This document shows, one piece after another, positions 41,685 to 50,199 of a DNA stretch of 52,642 nucleotides (position 1 is its first letter; each line of letters begins with the position of its first letter). The stretch spans positions 1 to 52,642 of the forward strand of contig JBFWYO010000021.1 of the NCBI GenBank assembly GCA_050186335.1, given 5' to 3'. Below the pieces are notes generated by a model. That model saw only the letters and a program-made list of their open reading frames with translations, had not been told where the DNA came from and did not search any database. The position numbers and the translations under genes are program-made. This stretch comes from JBFWYO01 sp050186335. GTDB lineage: Bacteria; Pseudomonadota; Alphaproteobacteria; Bin65.

Positions 41685-43370
41685 ATGACCCGTAAGACCG
41701 CCGCGTTCAGCTTCGAGGACACCGCCACCCACCAGGTGGAAAACCAGCCGCCGCCGTTCGAGGGGCATAATTCCTACCTGGAAGACCGAGCGCTGGTCGA
41801 AGGGCTGAAGCGCGAAGGCGGCGCCTGGGCCGAACCAAGGCTGATCGATTTCGGCCGCACCATGGCGTCCGCGCAGGTGCAGAAATGGGCGCACGACGCC
41901 AACCGGTTCCTGCCCGAACTGCGCAGCCACGACCGGTTCGGCAACCGCGTCGACGAGGTCGATTTCCACCCGAGCTACCACGCGCTGCTCGGCCTCGCGA
42001 AGGGCGCCGCCCTGCATGCGCTGCCCTGGACCGAGAAACGGTCCGGCGCGCACGTCGCCCGCGTGGCGGCGCATATGGTGTTCAACAAGACCGAGAACGG
42101 CATCTCCTGCCCGATCGCGATGACCTTCGCCGGCGTCCCGGCGCTGCGCGCGCAACCGGAACTGGCCTCACTCTGGGAGCCGCGCCTGATCGGCACCGAG
42201 TACGATTCATCGTTTCAGCCGGCGAAAAACAAGAAATCGGCGCTGATGGGCATGGCGATGACCGAGAAGCAAGGCGGCTCGGACGTGCGGGCGAATACGA
42301 CCCGCGCCGTGCCGATCGGCAAGGGCGGACCGGGCGGCGAGTACGAACTGACCGGGCACAAATGGTTCTGCTCGGCGCCGATGTGCGACGCGTTCCTGAC
42401 GCTGGCCCAGACGGAGAAAGGCCTTAGTTGCTTTTTGGTGCCGCGTTGGCTCGAAGACGGCACGCGCAACCGGTTTTTCATCCAGCGGCTCAAGGACAAG
42501 CTCGGCAATCTTTCGAACGCCTCGAGCGAGATCGAATACAACCGCACCTATGCCCGGATGGTCGGCGGCGAAGGGCGCGGGGTGGCGACGATCATCGAAA
42601 TGGTGCATCACACGCGCCTGGAATGCGCGATGGGCGCCGCGGCGATCATGCGCCAGGCGGTGGCGCTGGCGTTTCATCACGCGCGATATCGCCGCGCGTT
42701 CCAGCGCAAGCTGATCGATCAGCCTTTGATGCGCAACGTGCTGGCGGATCTGGGCATCGAGGCGGAAGCGGCGACGATCCTGGTCTTGCGCGTGGCGCGC
42801 GGCTTCGACGAGAGCGCCACCGACGACGCGGCGAAACTGTTCACCCGCATCGCCACGCCGATCGCCAAATACTGGACCTGCAAGCGCGTCACCGGTGCCG
42901 TGTACGAGGCGCTCGAGTGCCACGGCGGCGCCGGCTATGTCGAAGAGATGATGCTGGCGCGGCTTTACCGCGAAGCGCCGCTCAACGGCATCTGGGAAGG
43001 CTCCGGCAACGTCATTTGTCTCGACGTGCTGCGCGCGCTCGAGCGCGAACCGGACACCGCGCTGGCGTTGCTCGCCGAACTCGAACGAGCCAAGGGTGGC
43101 GACAAGAACTACGACCGTTTGCTGGCCAGCCTGAAAGACGCGCTTGCGGCCAAGGGCGGCCTGGAGCCGCAGGCGCGGCGCGTGGTCGAACAGATGGCCA
43201 TGGCGCTGCAGATGAGCCTGCTGATCCGGCACGCGCCGAATTACATGGCGGACGCGTTCGGCGCATCGCGATTGGCCGGCGAGTATGGGCATGCCTACGG
43301 GACCCTCCCCGCCCGCTTGAACATCGACGCCATCGTCGAGCGCGCGATGCCGAACACGGAGGCCGCATGA
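41685..43370 (+). CDS. AidB-like acyl-CoA dehydrogenase
   Basis: A 561-residue member of the acyl-CoA dehydrogenase family, AidB branch. N-terminal TATHQVENQPPPFEGHNSY is characteristic of AidB-like proteins. MTEKQGGSDVRANTTRA is the flavin/substrate segment, ALECHGGAGYVEE follows, and LNGIWEGSGNVICLDVLRA closes the core. The C-terminal extension of about 120 residues, as in AidB, accounts for the length. CGGAGG lies eight bases before the ATG. AidB proteins bind DNA in E. coli, but catabolic roles are also known; here the thioesterase neighbour favours acyl-CoA metabolism. Confidence 0.9.
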   Translation: MTRKTAAFSFEDTATHQVENQPPPFEGHNSYLEDRALVEGLKREGGAWAEPRLIDFGRTMASAQVQKWAHDANRFLPELRSHDRFGNRVDEVDFHPSYHALLGLAKGAALHALPWTEKRSGAHVARVAAHMVFNKTENGISCPIAMTFAGVPALRAQPELASLWEPRLIGTEYDSSFQPAKNKKSALMGMAMTEKQGGSDVRANTTRAVPIGKGGPGGEYELTGHKWFCSAPMCDAFLTLAQTEKGLSCFLVPRWLEDGTRNRFFIQRLKDKLGNLSNASSEIEYNRTYARMVGGEGRGVATIIEMVHHTRLECAMGAAAIMRQAVALAFHHARYRRAFQRKLIDQPLMRNVLADLGIEAEAATILVLRVARGFDESATDDAAKLFTRIATPIAKYWTCKRVTGAVYEALECHGGAGYVEEMMLARLYREAPLNGIWEGSGNVICLDVLRALEREPDTALALLAELERAKGGDKNYDRLLASLKDALAAKGGLEPQARRVVEQMAMALQMSLLIRHAPNYMADAFGASRLAGEYGHAYGTLPARLNIDAIVERAMPNTEAA

Positions 43371-43804
43371 GCGGCGCGCAGCCTCCGTCGCTGCTGCAAA
43401 TCGGTCGAGCTTTCCTGCAGCAGCAGGCGTTCAGCCGGCTGCTCGGCGCCGAGTTGACCGTGTTCGAGCCGGGCCGCGCGGAAATCGTCGTCCCGGTGCG
43501 CGACGAGCTCAAACAACAGAACGGTTTCGTGCATGGCGGCGTCGTCGCGTATCTGGCCGACAACACGCTGACCTACGCCGGCGGTTCGGTGCTGGGGACG
43601 GCCGTGGTGACGTCCGAGTTCAAGATCAACTACGCCAAGCCGGCGATCGGCGAGCGGCTGATCGCGCGCGCCACGGTGGTTCACGGCGGCAAGCGTCAGG
43701 CGGTGTGCCGATGCGATATTTTCGTCGTCGCCGGCGGCACCGAAAGCCTATGCGCGGCCGCCCAGGGCACCATCGTCACGCTCAGCGATAAAGCGGCCGT
43801 TTGA
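43367..43804 (+). CDS. PaaI-type hotdog thioesterase
   Basis: A 145-residue hotdog-fold protein. NGFVHGGVVAYLADNTLTYAG holds the family HGG motif and the catalytic acid region. It is coupled to the acyl-CoA dehydrogenase by a four-base overlap, suggesting hydrolysis of an acyl-CoA produced or consumed by that pathway. No leader or membrane segment. Substrate chain cannot be told from sequence. Confidence 0.88.
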   Translation: MSGAQPPSLLQIGRAFLQQQAFSRLLGAELTVFEPGRAEIVVPVRDELKQQNGFVHGGVVAYLADNTLTYAGGSVLGTAVVTSEFKINYAKPAIGERLIARATVVHGGKRQAVCRCDIFVVAGGTESLCAAAQGTIVTLSDKAAV

Positions 43805-43894
43805 CGCGCGAACCCGGGGCCGCGCCATGCCGCCGGTTCATGGCAGCAATCCCGCCATGCGGCCCGCGTCGGCCCGGCGGAACCGGCGCCTGCC

Positions 43895-43924
43895 TTGACT
43901 CCGACACGGATCGCGCCCTAGTTA
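43895..43924 (+). promoter_or_regulatory. Candidate promoter of the riboswitch-controlled operon
   Basis: TTGACT (43895-43900) and TAGTTA (43919-43924), 18 bases apart, would start transcription near 43931, directly at the 5' edge of the SAM-II aptamer. It lies 90 bases after the thioesterase stop. Confidence 0.55.
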
Positions 43925-43932
43925 TCCGGCAC

Positions 43933-43993
43933 GTCGTGGTGATTTGAGCCGACCGGCTTGCGGCCACGTAAAATTGCCCGCTAAACAGGTCGG
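43933..43993 (+). promoter_or_regulatory. SAM-II riboswitch
   Basis: The RNA has the SAM-II layout. Stem P1 is CGTGG (43935-43939) with CCACG (43964-43968). The conserved loop TGATTTGA (43940-43947) follows P1. CCGACC (43949-43954) forms a pseudoknot with GGTCGG (43988-43993). CTTGC, CGTAAAA and GCTAAA, all hallmarks of the class, sit at the expected places. SAM-II aptamers bind S-adenosylmethionine and normally switch off methionine or SAM synthesis genes in alphaproteobacteria. Here the next genes encode an ATP-grasp ligase and a transporter. The 3' pseudoknot strand overlaps a GGAGG at 43992-43996, so ligand binding would hide a ribosome-binding site. Confidence 0.9.
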
Positions 43994-44002
43994 AGGCTCG
44001 AA

Positions 44003-44050
44003 ATGCCCCGCCCGGAAAGCGGGGTTTTTTTGTACGTGCGGGCGGGTTGA
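44003..44050 (+). CDS. Possible 15-codon leader ORF under riboswitch control
   Basis: ATG at 44003 lies six bases after GGAGG (43992-43996), which overlaps the pseudoknot strand of the riboswitch. The frame encodes MPRPESGVFLYVRAG and stops at 44050, 14 bases before the ATP-grasp start and in a different frame. The intrinsic terminator lies wholly within it. Translation of this ORF could prevent hairpin formation. Coding cannot be proven from so short a frame. Confidence 0.4.
   Translation: MPRPESGVFLYVRAG
44006..44031 (+). terminator. Intrinsic terminator between SAM-II aptamer and ATP-grasp gene
   Basis: Stem CCCCGC / GCGGGG with a seven-base loop, followed by seven T. It begins 12 bases after the aptamer and ends 33 bases before the ATP-grasp start, so it can serve as the expression platform. 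It could alternatively end a short riboswitch RNA. Confidence 0.85.
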
Positions 44051-44064
44051 AGCGGGACCAACCG

Positions 44065-45024
44065 ATGACACACATCTACGTTTTGCATGAAAACGAGGCT
44101 TGGATCGCGCCGCTCGCCGCGGCACTCGATCATGAAGGCCTGCCGTGGCGCGAATGGTATCTGGACCAGGGCGCATTCGACATCTCGGCGCCGCCGCCCG
44201 AAGGCGTGTTCTACAGCCGGTTGAGCGCGTCCTCGCACACGCGCGGCCATGAAGACACCGTCGAGCTGGCGCGCGCGGTGATCGCCTGGCTGGAACGGTT
44301 CGGACGGCGCGTCGTCAACGGCGGCCACGTGCCGGACCTGGAAGTCAGCAAGGCGCGCCAGTACGCCGCGATGGAAGCGCTCGGCATCCGCGTGCCGCGT
44401 ACGGTGATCGTCGCCGGCAAGGCGAACCTGGTCGACGCCGCGAGGAAATATTTCCCGGCGCAGGAGTTCATCGTCAAGCCGAATTGCGGCGGCAAGGGCT
44501 TGGGCGTCATGCTGTTCCAGACGCCGGACTCGCTGGCCGGCCACATCGACACGCCGGCCTACGAGGCGCCGATCGACGGCATTCACTTGATGCAGGAATA
44601 CATCCGTTCGCCGGAGCGCACCATTACGCGCGCCGAATTCGTCGGCGGTAAATACATGTATGCCGTGCGCGTCGATACCAGCGGCGGGTTCGAACTGTGC
44701 CCGGCCGATGCATGCGCCGTGGGCGACGCGTTCTGCCCGACCGGCGAGGCGGCCGCGCGGCCGAAATTCGAGGTAATCGACGATATCGACGCCGGCCTGA
44801 AGGCCGCTTACGAACGGTTGCTGGCCAAGCACGGCATCGACGTCGCCGGCATCGAATTCATCAGGGACGCGCAGGGCGTGGTGTCGACCTACGACATCAA
44901 CACCAATACCAATTACAATTCCGACGCCGAACAGAAAGCAGGCAAATCCGGCATGCGCACGCTCGCTCAATTTCTCGGCGCGGAATTGACGCGCCGCTAC
45001 CCCATCGCCAAAGCCGCCGAGTAA
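44065..45024 (+). CDS. ATP-grasp domain protein (RimK-like ligase)
   Basis: A 319-residue protein with an ATP-grasp fold. Residues 1-100 form the N-terminal domain (IYVLHENEAWIAPLAAAL). FIVKPNCGGKGLGVMLF near residue 145 is the ATP-binding loop, HLMQEYIRSPERTI the hinge, and STYDINTNTNYNSDAEQ near 280 carries the metal-binding Asp and Asn. Such enzymes join a carboxylate to an amine through an acylphosphate, as in RimK glutamate ligases. It is first in the SAM-II-controlled operon, 18 bases before the AhpD-like gene. Substrates are unknown. The ATG at 44065 is preferred over a TTG six codons upstream. Confidence 0.8.
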   Translation: MTHIYVLHENEAWIAPLAAALDHEGLPWREWYLDQGAFDISAPPPEGVFYSRLSASSHTRGHEDTVELARAVIAWLERFGRRVVNGGHVPDLEVSKARQYAAMEALGIRVPRTVIVAGKANLVDAARKYFPAQEFIVKPNCGGKGLGVMLFQTPDSLAGHIDTPAYEAPIDGIHLMQEYIRSPERTITRAEFVGGKYMYAVRVDTSGGFELCPADACAVGDAFCPTGEAAARPKFEVIDDIDAGLKAAYERLLAKHGIDVAGIEFIRDAQGVVSTYDINTNTNYNSDAEQKAGKSGMRTLAQFLGAELTRRYPIAKAAE

Positions 45025-45042
45025 TCGAAGGAGAAACTTTCC

Positions 45043-45603
45043 ATGGCACGTGTTCGCGATATTCCGTCTTCCGAACTGCCGCCCGACGTCGCGAAGATCT
45101 ACGAGAAATTCGCCAGCGAGTATGGCCCGTTCGCCAACCAGGTGGCGGTGTTCGCCCACGTGCCCGCCGCGGTGCGCCATCTGATGGCGATGCTGATGGA
45201 ATTGCGCGATGCCAAGACCCTGCCGAAGCGGTACCTGGAAATCGCCATCGTCGTGATCTCGAAGATGAACGAGTGCCACTACTGCGTGGCGCACCATAAG
45301 CCGTTCCTGGTGGTCGAAGGCCTGTCGTCCAAGGGCGTCGACACGATCATGGATTACAAGAACCATCCCGAGTTCGACGAGAAGGACAAGATCGTCGTCG
45401 AATGGGCGATCGCGGTATGGGAAAACCCGAACCGCATCCGCGACGAGCTGTTCAATCGCCTGCGCAAGCATTTCACCGAAGCGCAGGTCGTCGAGCTGAC
45501 CTTGCGTGCCACGCTGTGCGGCTTCTTCAACAAGTTCAACGACGCGCTGCAGATCGAAGAAGAAATCGAGGCGACCGAGAAGGTCGCCGCGCTGGCCGGC
45601 TGA
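45043..45603 (+). CDS. Carboxymuconolactone decarboxylase / AhpD-like protein
   Basis: A 186-residue all-helical protein. ECHYCVAHH at residues 77-85 has the E..C..C..H arrangement of the AhpD active site, so thiol-disulfide or peroxidase-linked chemistry is likely. The RYLEIAIVVISKMNE lead-in and the second half (AQVVELTLRATLCGFFNKFND) fit the family. AAGGAGA precedes the start. It lies between the ATP-grasp and ABC genes, four bases from the latter, which ties it to handling of the transported compound. Real substrate not known. Confidence 0.85.
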   Translation: MARVRDIPSSELPPDVAKIYEKFASEYGPFANQVAVFAHVPAAVRHLMAMLMELRDAKTLPKRYLEIAIVVISKMNECHYCVAHHKPFLVVEGLSSKGVDTIMDYKNHPEFDEKDKIVVEWAIAVWENPNRIRDELFNRLRKHFTEAQVVELTLRATLCGFFNKFNDALQIEEEIEATEKVAALAG

Positions 45604-45607
45604 GGCA

Positions 45608-46375
45608 ATGACGGCGCTGCTGCAGGCGTTCGATCTGAAAAAATCGTTCGGCGGCGTGGCGGCGGTCGACGGCGTGTCGATCGCCGTGCGGCCGGGCGCC
45701 TTGGCCGGCCTGATCGGGCCGAACGGCGCCGGCAAATCCACCTTGTTCGGACTGCTCGCCGGCGCCCTGCCGCCCGATGCCGGACGCATCGAACTCAAGG
45801 GCCAGGACGTGACCGGCTGGCCGGATTACCGCATCGCGCGCCTGGGCCTGACACGCACGTTCCAGCTGGCGCGCGAACTGGACCGGCTGACCGTGCTGGA
45901 AAACCTGCTGCTCGCCGTGCCCGACCAGCCGGGCGAACAGTTGGGCGCGGTGTTCCTGTCGCCGCGCCGTGTGCGCGCGGCGCAGGCGGCAAGCGTCGCG
46001 CAGGCACGCGAGATTCTTTCCATGGTGGGATTGGCCAAGAAAGAAGACTCGCTCGCGAAAGAGCTTTCCGGCGGCCAGAAGAAACTGCTCGAATTGGGTC
46101 GCGCGCTGATGACCGGCGCGGACGTGATCCTGCTCGACGAAATCGGCGCCGGTGTCGCACCGGCCCTGCTAGTCGAATTGTGCGACCTGATCGCGCGGCT
46201 CAATCGCGAACACGGCAAGACATTTCTGCTGGTCGAACACAACATGTCGGTGATCCGCCGCCTGTGCGAGCGGGTCACCGTGATGGCCAACGGCAAAATT
46301 CTCATCGAAGGCTCGTTCGACGAAGTGCGGCGCGATCCGCGCGTGATCGAGGCTTATCTCGGAGTCGCCGCATGA
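45608..46375 (+). CDS. Branched-chain-amino-acid-type ABC transporter ATPase (LivG-like)
   Basis: ATPase of 255 residues: LIGPNGAGKSTLFGLLAG as Walker A near residue 35, the LivG-typical GLTRTFQLARELDRLTVLENLL, LSGGQKKLLELGRALM as signature, and VILLDEIGAGVAP as Walker B. A LivG-type partner of the ATPase that follows. Start overlaps nothing and lies four bases from the AhpD-like gene. In this family substrates include amino acids, urea, amides and aromatic acids. Confidence 0.9.
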   Translation: MTALLQAFDLKKSFGGVAAVDGVSIAVRPGALAGLIGPNGAGKSTLFGLLAGALPPDAGRIELKGQDVTGWPDYRIARLGLTRTFQLARELDRLTVLENLLLAVPDQPGEQLGAVFLSPRRVRAAQAASVAQAREILSMVGLAKKEDSLAKELSGGQKKLLELGRALMTGADVILLDEIGAGVAPALLVELCDLIARLNREHGKTFLLVEHNMSVIRRLCERVTVMANGKILIEGSFDEVRRDPRVIEAYLGVAA

Positions 46376-47085
46376 AGCTGCTGAGCGTCACCGGATTGGC
46401 CGCGGGCTATGGCGGGCACCGCGTGGTGCACGGCGTTGATCTGGAAGTGGCGCCGGGCGAGGTATCGGTCATCATCGGGCCGAACGGCGCGGGCAAATCG
46501 ACCGCGCTGAAGGCGATTGCCGGGCTGATCGCGGTTTACGACGGCAAGGTCGAAGTCGGCGGCCAAGACGTGACAGGTCGCACGCCCGCCGTGATCGCGC
46601 ATGCAGGTGCCGCATTCGTGCCGCAGGAGCGCAACATTTTCCGCTCGTTGAGCGTGGCCGACAATCTGGCCATCGGCGCGTGGCTGAAACCAGGGGAAAA
46701 GCGTCAACGCCAAGACGAAGTGCTCGACCTGTTTCCCGATCTGCGCGCCAAGCTGAAAGTGTCGGCGGGATTGCTGTCCGGCGGCCAGCGCCAGATGGTC
46801 GCCGTGGCAATGGCGCTGATGGTGACGCCCAAACTGCTGCTGCTCGACGAACCCACGGCCGGCCTGTCGCCGACCCTGGTCGGCGACATGCTTTCGCTGT
46901 TCCAGCGCCTGGCCGCGCAGACCGGCGTCGCGTCGCTGATCGTCGAACAGAACGCCTACGAAGCCTTGCGCCACGCCGACCGGGGCACCGTGTTGGTGGA
47001 CGGCAGCGTGGCGCGCGCCGGCAAGGCCGGCGACTTGCTGGCCGACAAGGAGATCGGCGAGCTGTTCCTGGGCAAGGCGGCCTGA
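46372..47085 (+). CDS. Branched-chain-amino-acid-type ABC transporter ATPase (LivF-like)
   Basis: ATPase of 237 residues: VIIGPNGAGKSTALKAIAG near residue 35, FVPQERNIFRSLSVADNL (a LivF trait), LSGGQRQMVAVAMALM, LLLLDEPTAGLSP. It overlaps the LivG-like gene by four bases and the first permease gene by one base, so all are coupled. Confidence 0.9.
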   Translation: MKLLSVTGLAAGYGGHRVVHGVDLEVAPGEVSVIIGPNGAGKSTALKAIAGLIAVYDGKVEVGGQDVTGRTPAVIAHAGAAFVPQERNIFRSLSVADNLAIGAWLKPGEKRQRQDEVLDLFPDLRAKLKVSAGLLSGGQRQMVAVAMALMVTPKLLLLDEPTAGLSPTLVGDMLSLFQRLAAQTGVASLIVEQNAYEALRHADRGTVLVDGSVARAGKAGDLLADKEIGELFLGKAA

Positions 47086-47942
47086 TGCAGACCATTCTCA
47101 ATGCCATCGCATCGGCGGCAATCATCGCGCCCGCGGCGGTGGCATTCTCGCTGCTGTTCTCGCTGTTGCGCTTCGCCAATTTCGCCGTCGGCGCTTTCAT
47201 TACCGTCGGCGCGTTCGGCGCCTGGTTCGCCAATACGCAAATGGGCTGGCCGCTGTGGACCGCGGTGCCGGTCGGCATGATCGCCGCCTCGGCGGTGGTG
47301 ACGTTCTGCGATTGGGCGATCTTCAAGCCGATCCGCGCCGCCGCCGGCACGGCGCTGCTGCTGGTCTCGGTGGCGCTGGCCTTCGTGATCGAAAACGTGC
47401 TGCGGTTTTTTCTCGGCAGCCAGATCAAGGCGTTCGACCTGCCGCTCAGCCGGCCGATCGATTTCGGACCGGTGCACCTGGCGCCGGAAATCCTGGGCGT
47501 GATCCTGATCTCCGGCGGCTCGCTGGCATTGGTCTTCGGATGCATGGCGCTGCTGCCGTGGGGCCGCGCGATCCGCGCCGCGGCAGACGATCCGGATTTG
47601 GCGAACGCGCGCGGCATCAACGTGGCGCGTATTCATCTGCTGGCGCTGGTCATCGGCGGGCTGCTCATCGGCCTCAGCGGCTCGCTGGCCGGCGTGGACC
47701 TTGCGATCGAACCGGGCTTGGGCTGGACCTTGACCGTGCCGATCCTGGCCGCGGCGATTCTCGGCGGCATCGGCTCGATGGCTGGTGCGGTGGCCGGTGC
47801 GATCCTGGTCGGCCTGGCCGAGGAACTTTCGGTGATGTTCCTGGTGCCGGCCTACAAAGCCGGCGTCGGCTTCGTGGTGATCGCGCTCATGCTGTTGTTG
47901 CGCCCGCAAGGCCTGTTCGGCCGCGCGGCGATCCGCAAGTGA
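47085..47942 (+). CDS. LivH-like ABC transporter permease
   Basis: Inner-membrane permease of 285 residues, about eight hydrophobic segments. It starts ILNAIASAAIIAPAAVAFSL and has RAIRAAADDPDLANARGINV, the cytoplasmic contact of LivH proteins, then AAILGGIGSMAGAVAGAILVG. LRPQGLFGR near the end is typical. It pairs with the LivM-like protein encoded seven bases downstream. Confidence 0.92.
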   Translation: MQTILNAIASAAIIAPAAVAFSLLFSLLRFANFAVGAFITVGAFGAWFANTQMGWPLWTAVPVGMIAASAVVTFCDWAIFKPIRAAAGTALLLVSVALAFVIENVLRFFLGSQIKAFDLPLSRPIDFGPVHLAPEILGVILISGGSLALVFGCMALLPWGRAIRAAADDPDLANARGINVARIHLLALVIGGLLIGLSGSLAGVDLAIEPGLGWTLTVPILAAAILGGIGSMAGAVAGAILVGLAEELSVMFLVPAYKAGVGFVVIALMLLLRPQGLFGRAAIRK

Positions 47943-47949
47943 GGCGGCG

Positions 47950-48861
47950 ATGACATCGTATCTAGTATCGATCGCCACCACCGCCGGCTTCTTCATGCTG
48001 ATGGCGCTTGCCCTCAATCTGCAATGGGGCATGGCCGGCATGATCAATTTCGGCATCGCCGGATTTTTTGCACTCGGCGCCTATGCCAGTGCGCTGTCGA
48101 CCGAACTGCTGGGGTTCCCGTTCTGGGGCGGCCTGTGCATGGCGCTGCTGGCGGGTTTTCTGGTCGGCCTGGCGGTGGCCAGCCTGTCGATACGATTAAG
48201 CGGCGATTTTCTGGCGATCGTCACGCTGGGTTTCGCCGAGGTCATGCGGCTGATTCTTTTGAACGAAGACTGGCTGACCCGCGGCCCGCGCGGCTTCGGC
48301 GTCGCAACGCGGCCGCTCGGCGGCGTGTTCGACCGCGAGGATTACGGCTGGTTCTATCTCGGCGTCATGACGGCCGCCGTCTTGATCGTGTTCGCCGTGG
48401 TCGAGACGATCCGCCGAGCGCCGTTCGGCAGGGTACTGCGGGCCATTCGCGAGGACGACGCGGTGCCGGCGGCGCTGGGCAAGAACGTGCTGTGGTTCCG
48501 CCTGCAGGCGTTCGCGCTGGGCAGCGCCGCCATGGCCGTATCGGGGTCGCTCTACGCACATTATGTGCAGAACATCTCGCCCGATCACTTCACCACGTCG
48601 GTTGCCATCGTGGTCTGGATGTCGGTCATCGTCGGCGGCGCCGGCAACAATCTGGGCCTGTTATTCGGCGCCGGCATCGTTATTCTTATTTTGGAAGGCA
48701 CGCGGTTCCTGGGCGGCACGCTGCCCGGGTTGGACGCCGAACGGCTGTCCGCCCTGCGCATCGTGCTGGTGGGACTGCTGTTGATCGTGGCGATACGTTT
48801 TCGCCCGGAAGGATTTATCCCGGAGCCGCGCGCCCGCGCGGACCGACTTGCACGAACCTGA
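47950..48861 (+). CDS. LivM-like ABC transporter permease
   Basis: Permease of 303 residues. ALNLQWGMAGMINFGIAGFFALGAYAS is near the N-terminus, LSGDFLAIVTLGFAEVMRLIL in the middle, and GRVLRAIREDDAVPAALGKN is the ATPase contact loop. It ends with LRPEG-like sequence (IRFRPEGFIPEPR). It completes the membrane part of the transporter. Confidence 0.92.
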   Translation: MTSYLVSIATTAGFFMLMALALNLQWGMAGMINFGIAGFFALGAYASALSTELLGFPFWGGLCMALLAGFLVGLAVASLSIRLSGDFLAIVTLGFAEVMRLILLNEDWLTRGPRGFGVATRPLGGVFDREDYGWFYLGVMTAAVLIVFAVVETIRRAPFGRVLRAIREDDAVPAALGKNVLWFRLQAFALGSAAMAVSGSLYAHYVQNISPDHFTTSVAIVVWMSVIVGGAGNNLGLLFGAGIVILILEGTRFLGGTLPGLDAERLSALRIVLVGLLLIVAIRFRPEGFIPEPRARADRLART

Positions 48862-48900
48862 ATTCCAACCATCGTCGAACAACCAGAAGGAGACATGCCT

Positions 48901-50130
48901 ATGTCGATCAAATTCACGCGCCGCACGTTCATCGCGGCGGGCGCCGGCGCGGTTGCGGCGCCGTACCTGATGCGCGGCGCATGGGCGCAGGCCAACGAGC
49001 CGATCCGGCTGGCCAGCCTGACGCCGAACACCGGCGGCGGTTCGCCGTTCGGCCCGGAAATCGCGCAGGGCCACAAGGTCGTGGTCGACCTGGTCAACAA
49101 GGCGGGCGGCGTGCTCGGCCGGCAGATCGTGCTGACCCAGGAAAACAGCGAAACCAACCCCGAGGCCGCGGTGCGCGCGGCGCGCAAGCTGATCGACGCC
49201 GACAAGGTGATGGCGATCCTCGGCACCTGGTCGTCCTCCGTCACCATGGGCATCGCGCCCCTGTGCCAGGACGCCAACGTGCTGCAGTTCTGCACCTCGT
49301 CGTCGGAAGACCTGCCGAAGGCCGACAAGAAAGGCCTGTTGTTCAGCCTGCAGGCGCTCAACGGCATCTGGGGCACGGCGATCGCACGCCTGGCGATCAA
49401 GCGCGGCTTCAAGGAAGTCGCCGCCATGGGCATCAACAACGATTTCACGACGTCGATGTTCGACACTTTCGGCCGCAATTTCGCCGCGGGCGGCGGCAAG
49501 GTGGTCAACACGCCGTTCCTCTACAACGCCAATCAGCCGTCCTACCGCGCCGAAGTGGACAAACTGCTGCAAGGCAACCCGAAGGCGATTTTCGTGTGCG
49601 CCTATGTGACCGACTTTACCGCCGTGTACCGCGAAATCTTCCGCTCGGGCTACAAAGGCCAGGTCATCACCACGTCGCTGGCGACCGGCCCGCAGTTCAA
49701 GTCCGCGGTCGGCGCCGCGGCCAACGGCATCCTGCACGGTTTCCCGGTGCCGCCGGTCGGCAAGGATACATACGACGCCTACCTCCGGCTGGTCGGCAAG
49801 GCGCCGAACGGACAGGTCCAGAACCCGTTCGGCTGCGCCGGCTACGACATGATGAACGTGCTGCTGCTGGCGATCGAAAGCGCCAAATCGACCAAGGTCG
49901 ACGACGTGAAGAAGCACGTGCATATGGTCGCCAACGGCCCGGGCGAACGCGTCACCACGTTCGCGCAAGGCGTCGCGGCGCTGAAGGCCGGCAAGAAGAT
50001 CAATTACGACGGCGCGTCGTCGTCGGTCGACTTCCAGCCCAACGGCATGCTGGCGAGCCGCGATTTCGAGCTGTATGAAATCCGCGAAGGCAAGGACGTT
50101 TCGGTGGATCGCATCAACGCCGCCGGCTGA
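48901..50130 (+). CDS. Liv-type ABC transporter substrate-binding protein
   Basis: Type I periplasmic binding protein of 409 residues with a Tat signal (FTRRTFIAAGAGAVAAPYLM). IRLASLTPNTGGGSPFGPEI begins the first lobe and GRQIVLTQENSETNPEAAVRA follows, as in LivK/UrtA/AmiC-like proteins. SAIL-type residues AILGTWSSSVTMGIAPL line the site. The ATG at 48901 is eight bases after AAGGAG and is preferred over one six bases earlier. It is the last gene before a terminator, so the operon's transporter set is complete. Ligand unknown; SAM-II control hints at a methionine- or methyl-linked compound, which is inference. Confidence 0.9.
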   Translation: MSIKFTRRTFIAAGAGAVAAPYLMRGAWAQANEPIRLASLTPNTGGGSPFGPEIAQGHKVVVDLVNKAGGVLGRQIVLTQENSETNPEAAVRAARKLIDADKVMAILGTWSSSVTMGIAPLCQDANVLQFCTSSSEDLPKADKKGLLFSLQALNGIWGTAIARLAIKRGFKEVAAMGINNDFTTSMFDTFGRNFAAGGGKVVNTPFLYNANQPSYRAEVDKLLQGNPKAIFVCAYVTDFTAVYREIFRSGYKGQVITTSLATGPQFKSAVGAAANGILHGFPVPPVGKDTYDAYLRLVGKAPNGQVQNPFGCAGYDMMNVLLLAIESAKSTKVDDVKKHVHMVANGPGERVTTFAQGVAALKAGKKINYDGASSSVDFQPNGMLASRDFELYEIREGKDVSVDRINAAG

Positions 50131-50151
50131 TCCGGCCGGCTACTCGCATCA

Positions 50152-50185
50152 ACCGGCGCCGCAGTCTCGGCGCCGGTTTTTCTTT
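50152..50185 (+). terminator. Terminator of the ATP-grasp/Liv operon
   Basis: Perfect nine-bp stem ACCGGCGCC / GGCGCCGGT, eight-base loop, then TTTTCTTT. It is 21 bases past the binding-protein stop and next to the convergent TetR gene. Confidence 0.9.
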
Positions 50186-50199
50186 GCGCGGCGGGCGCG

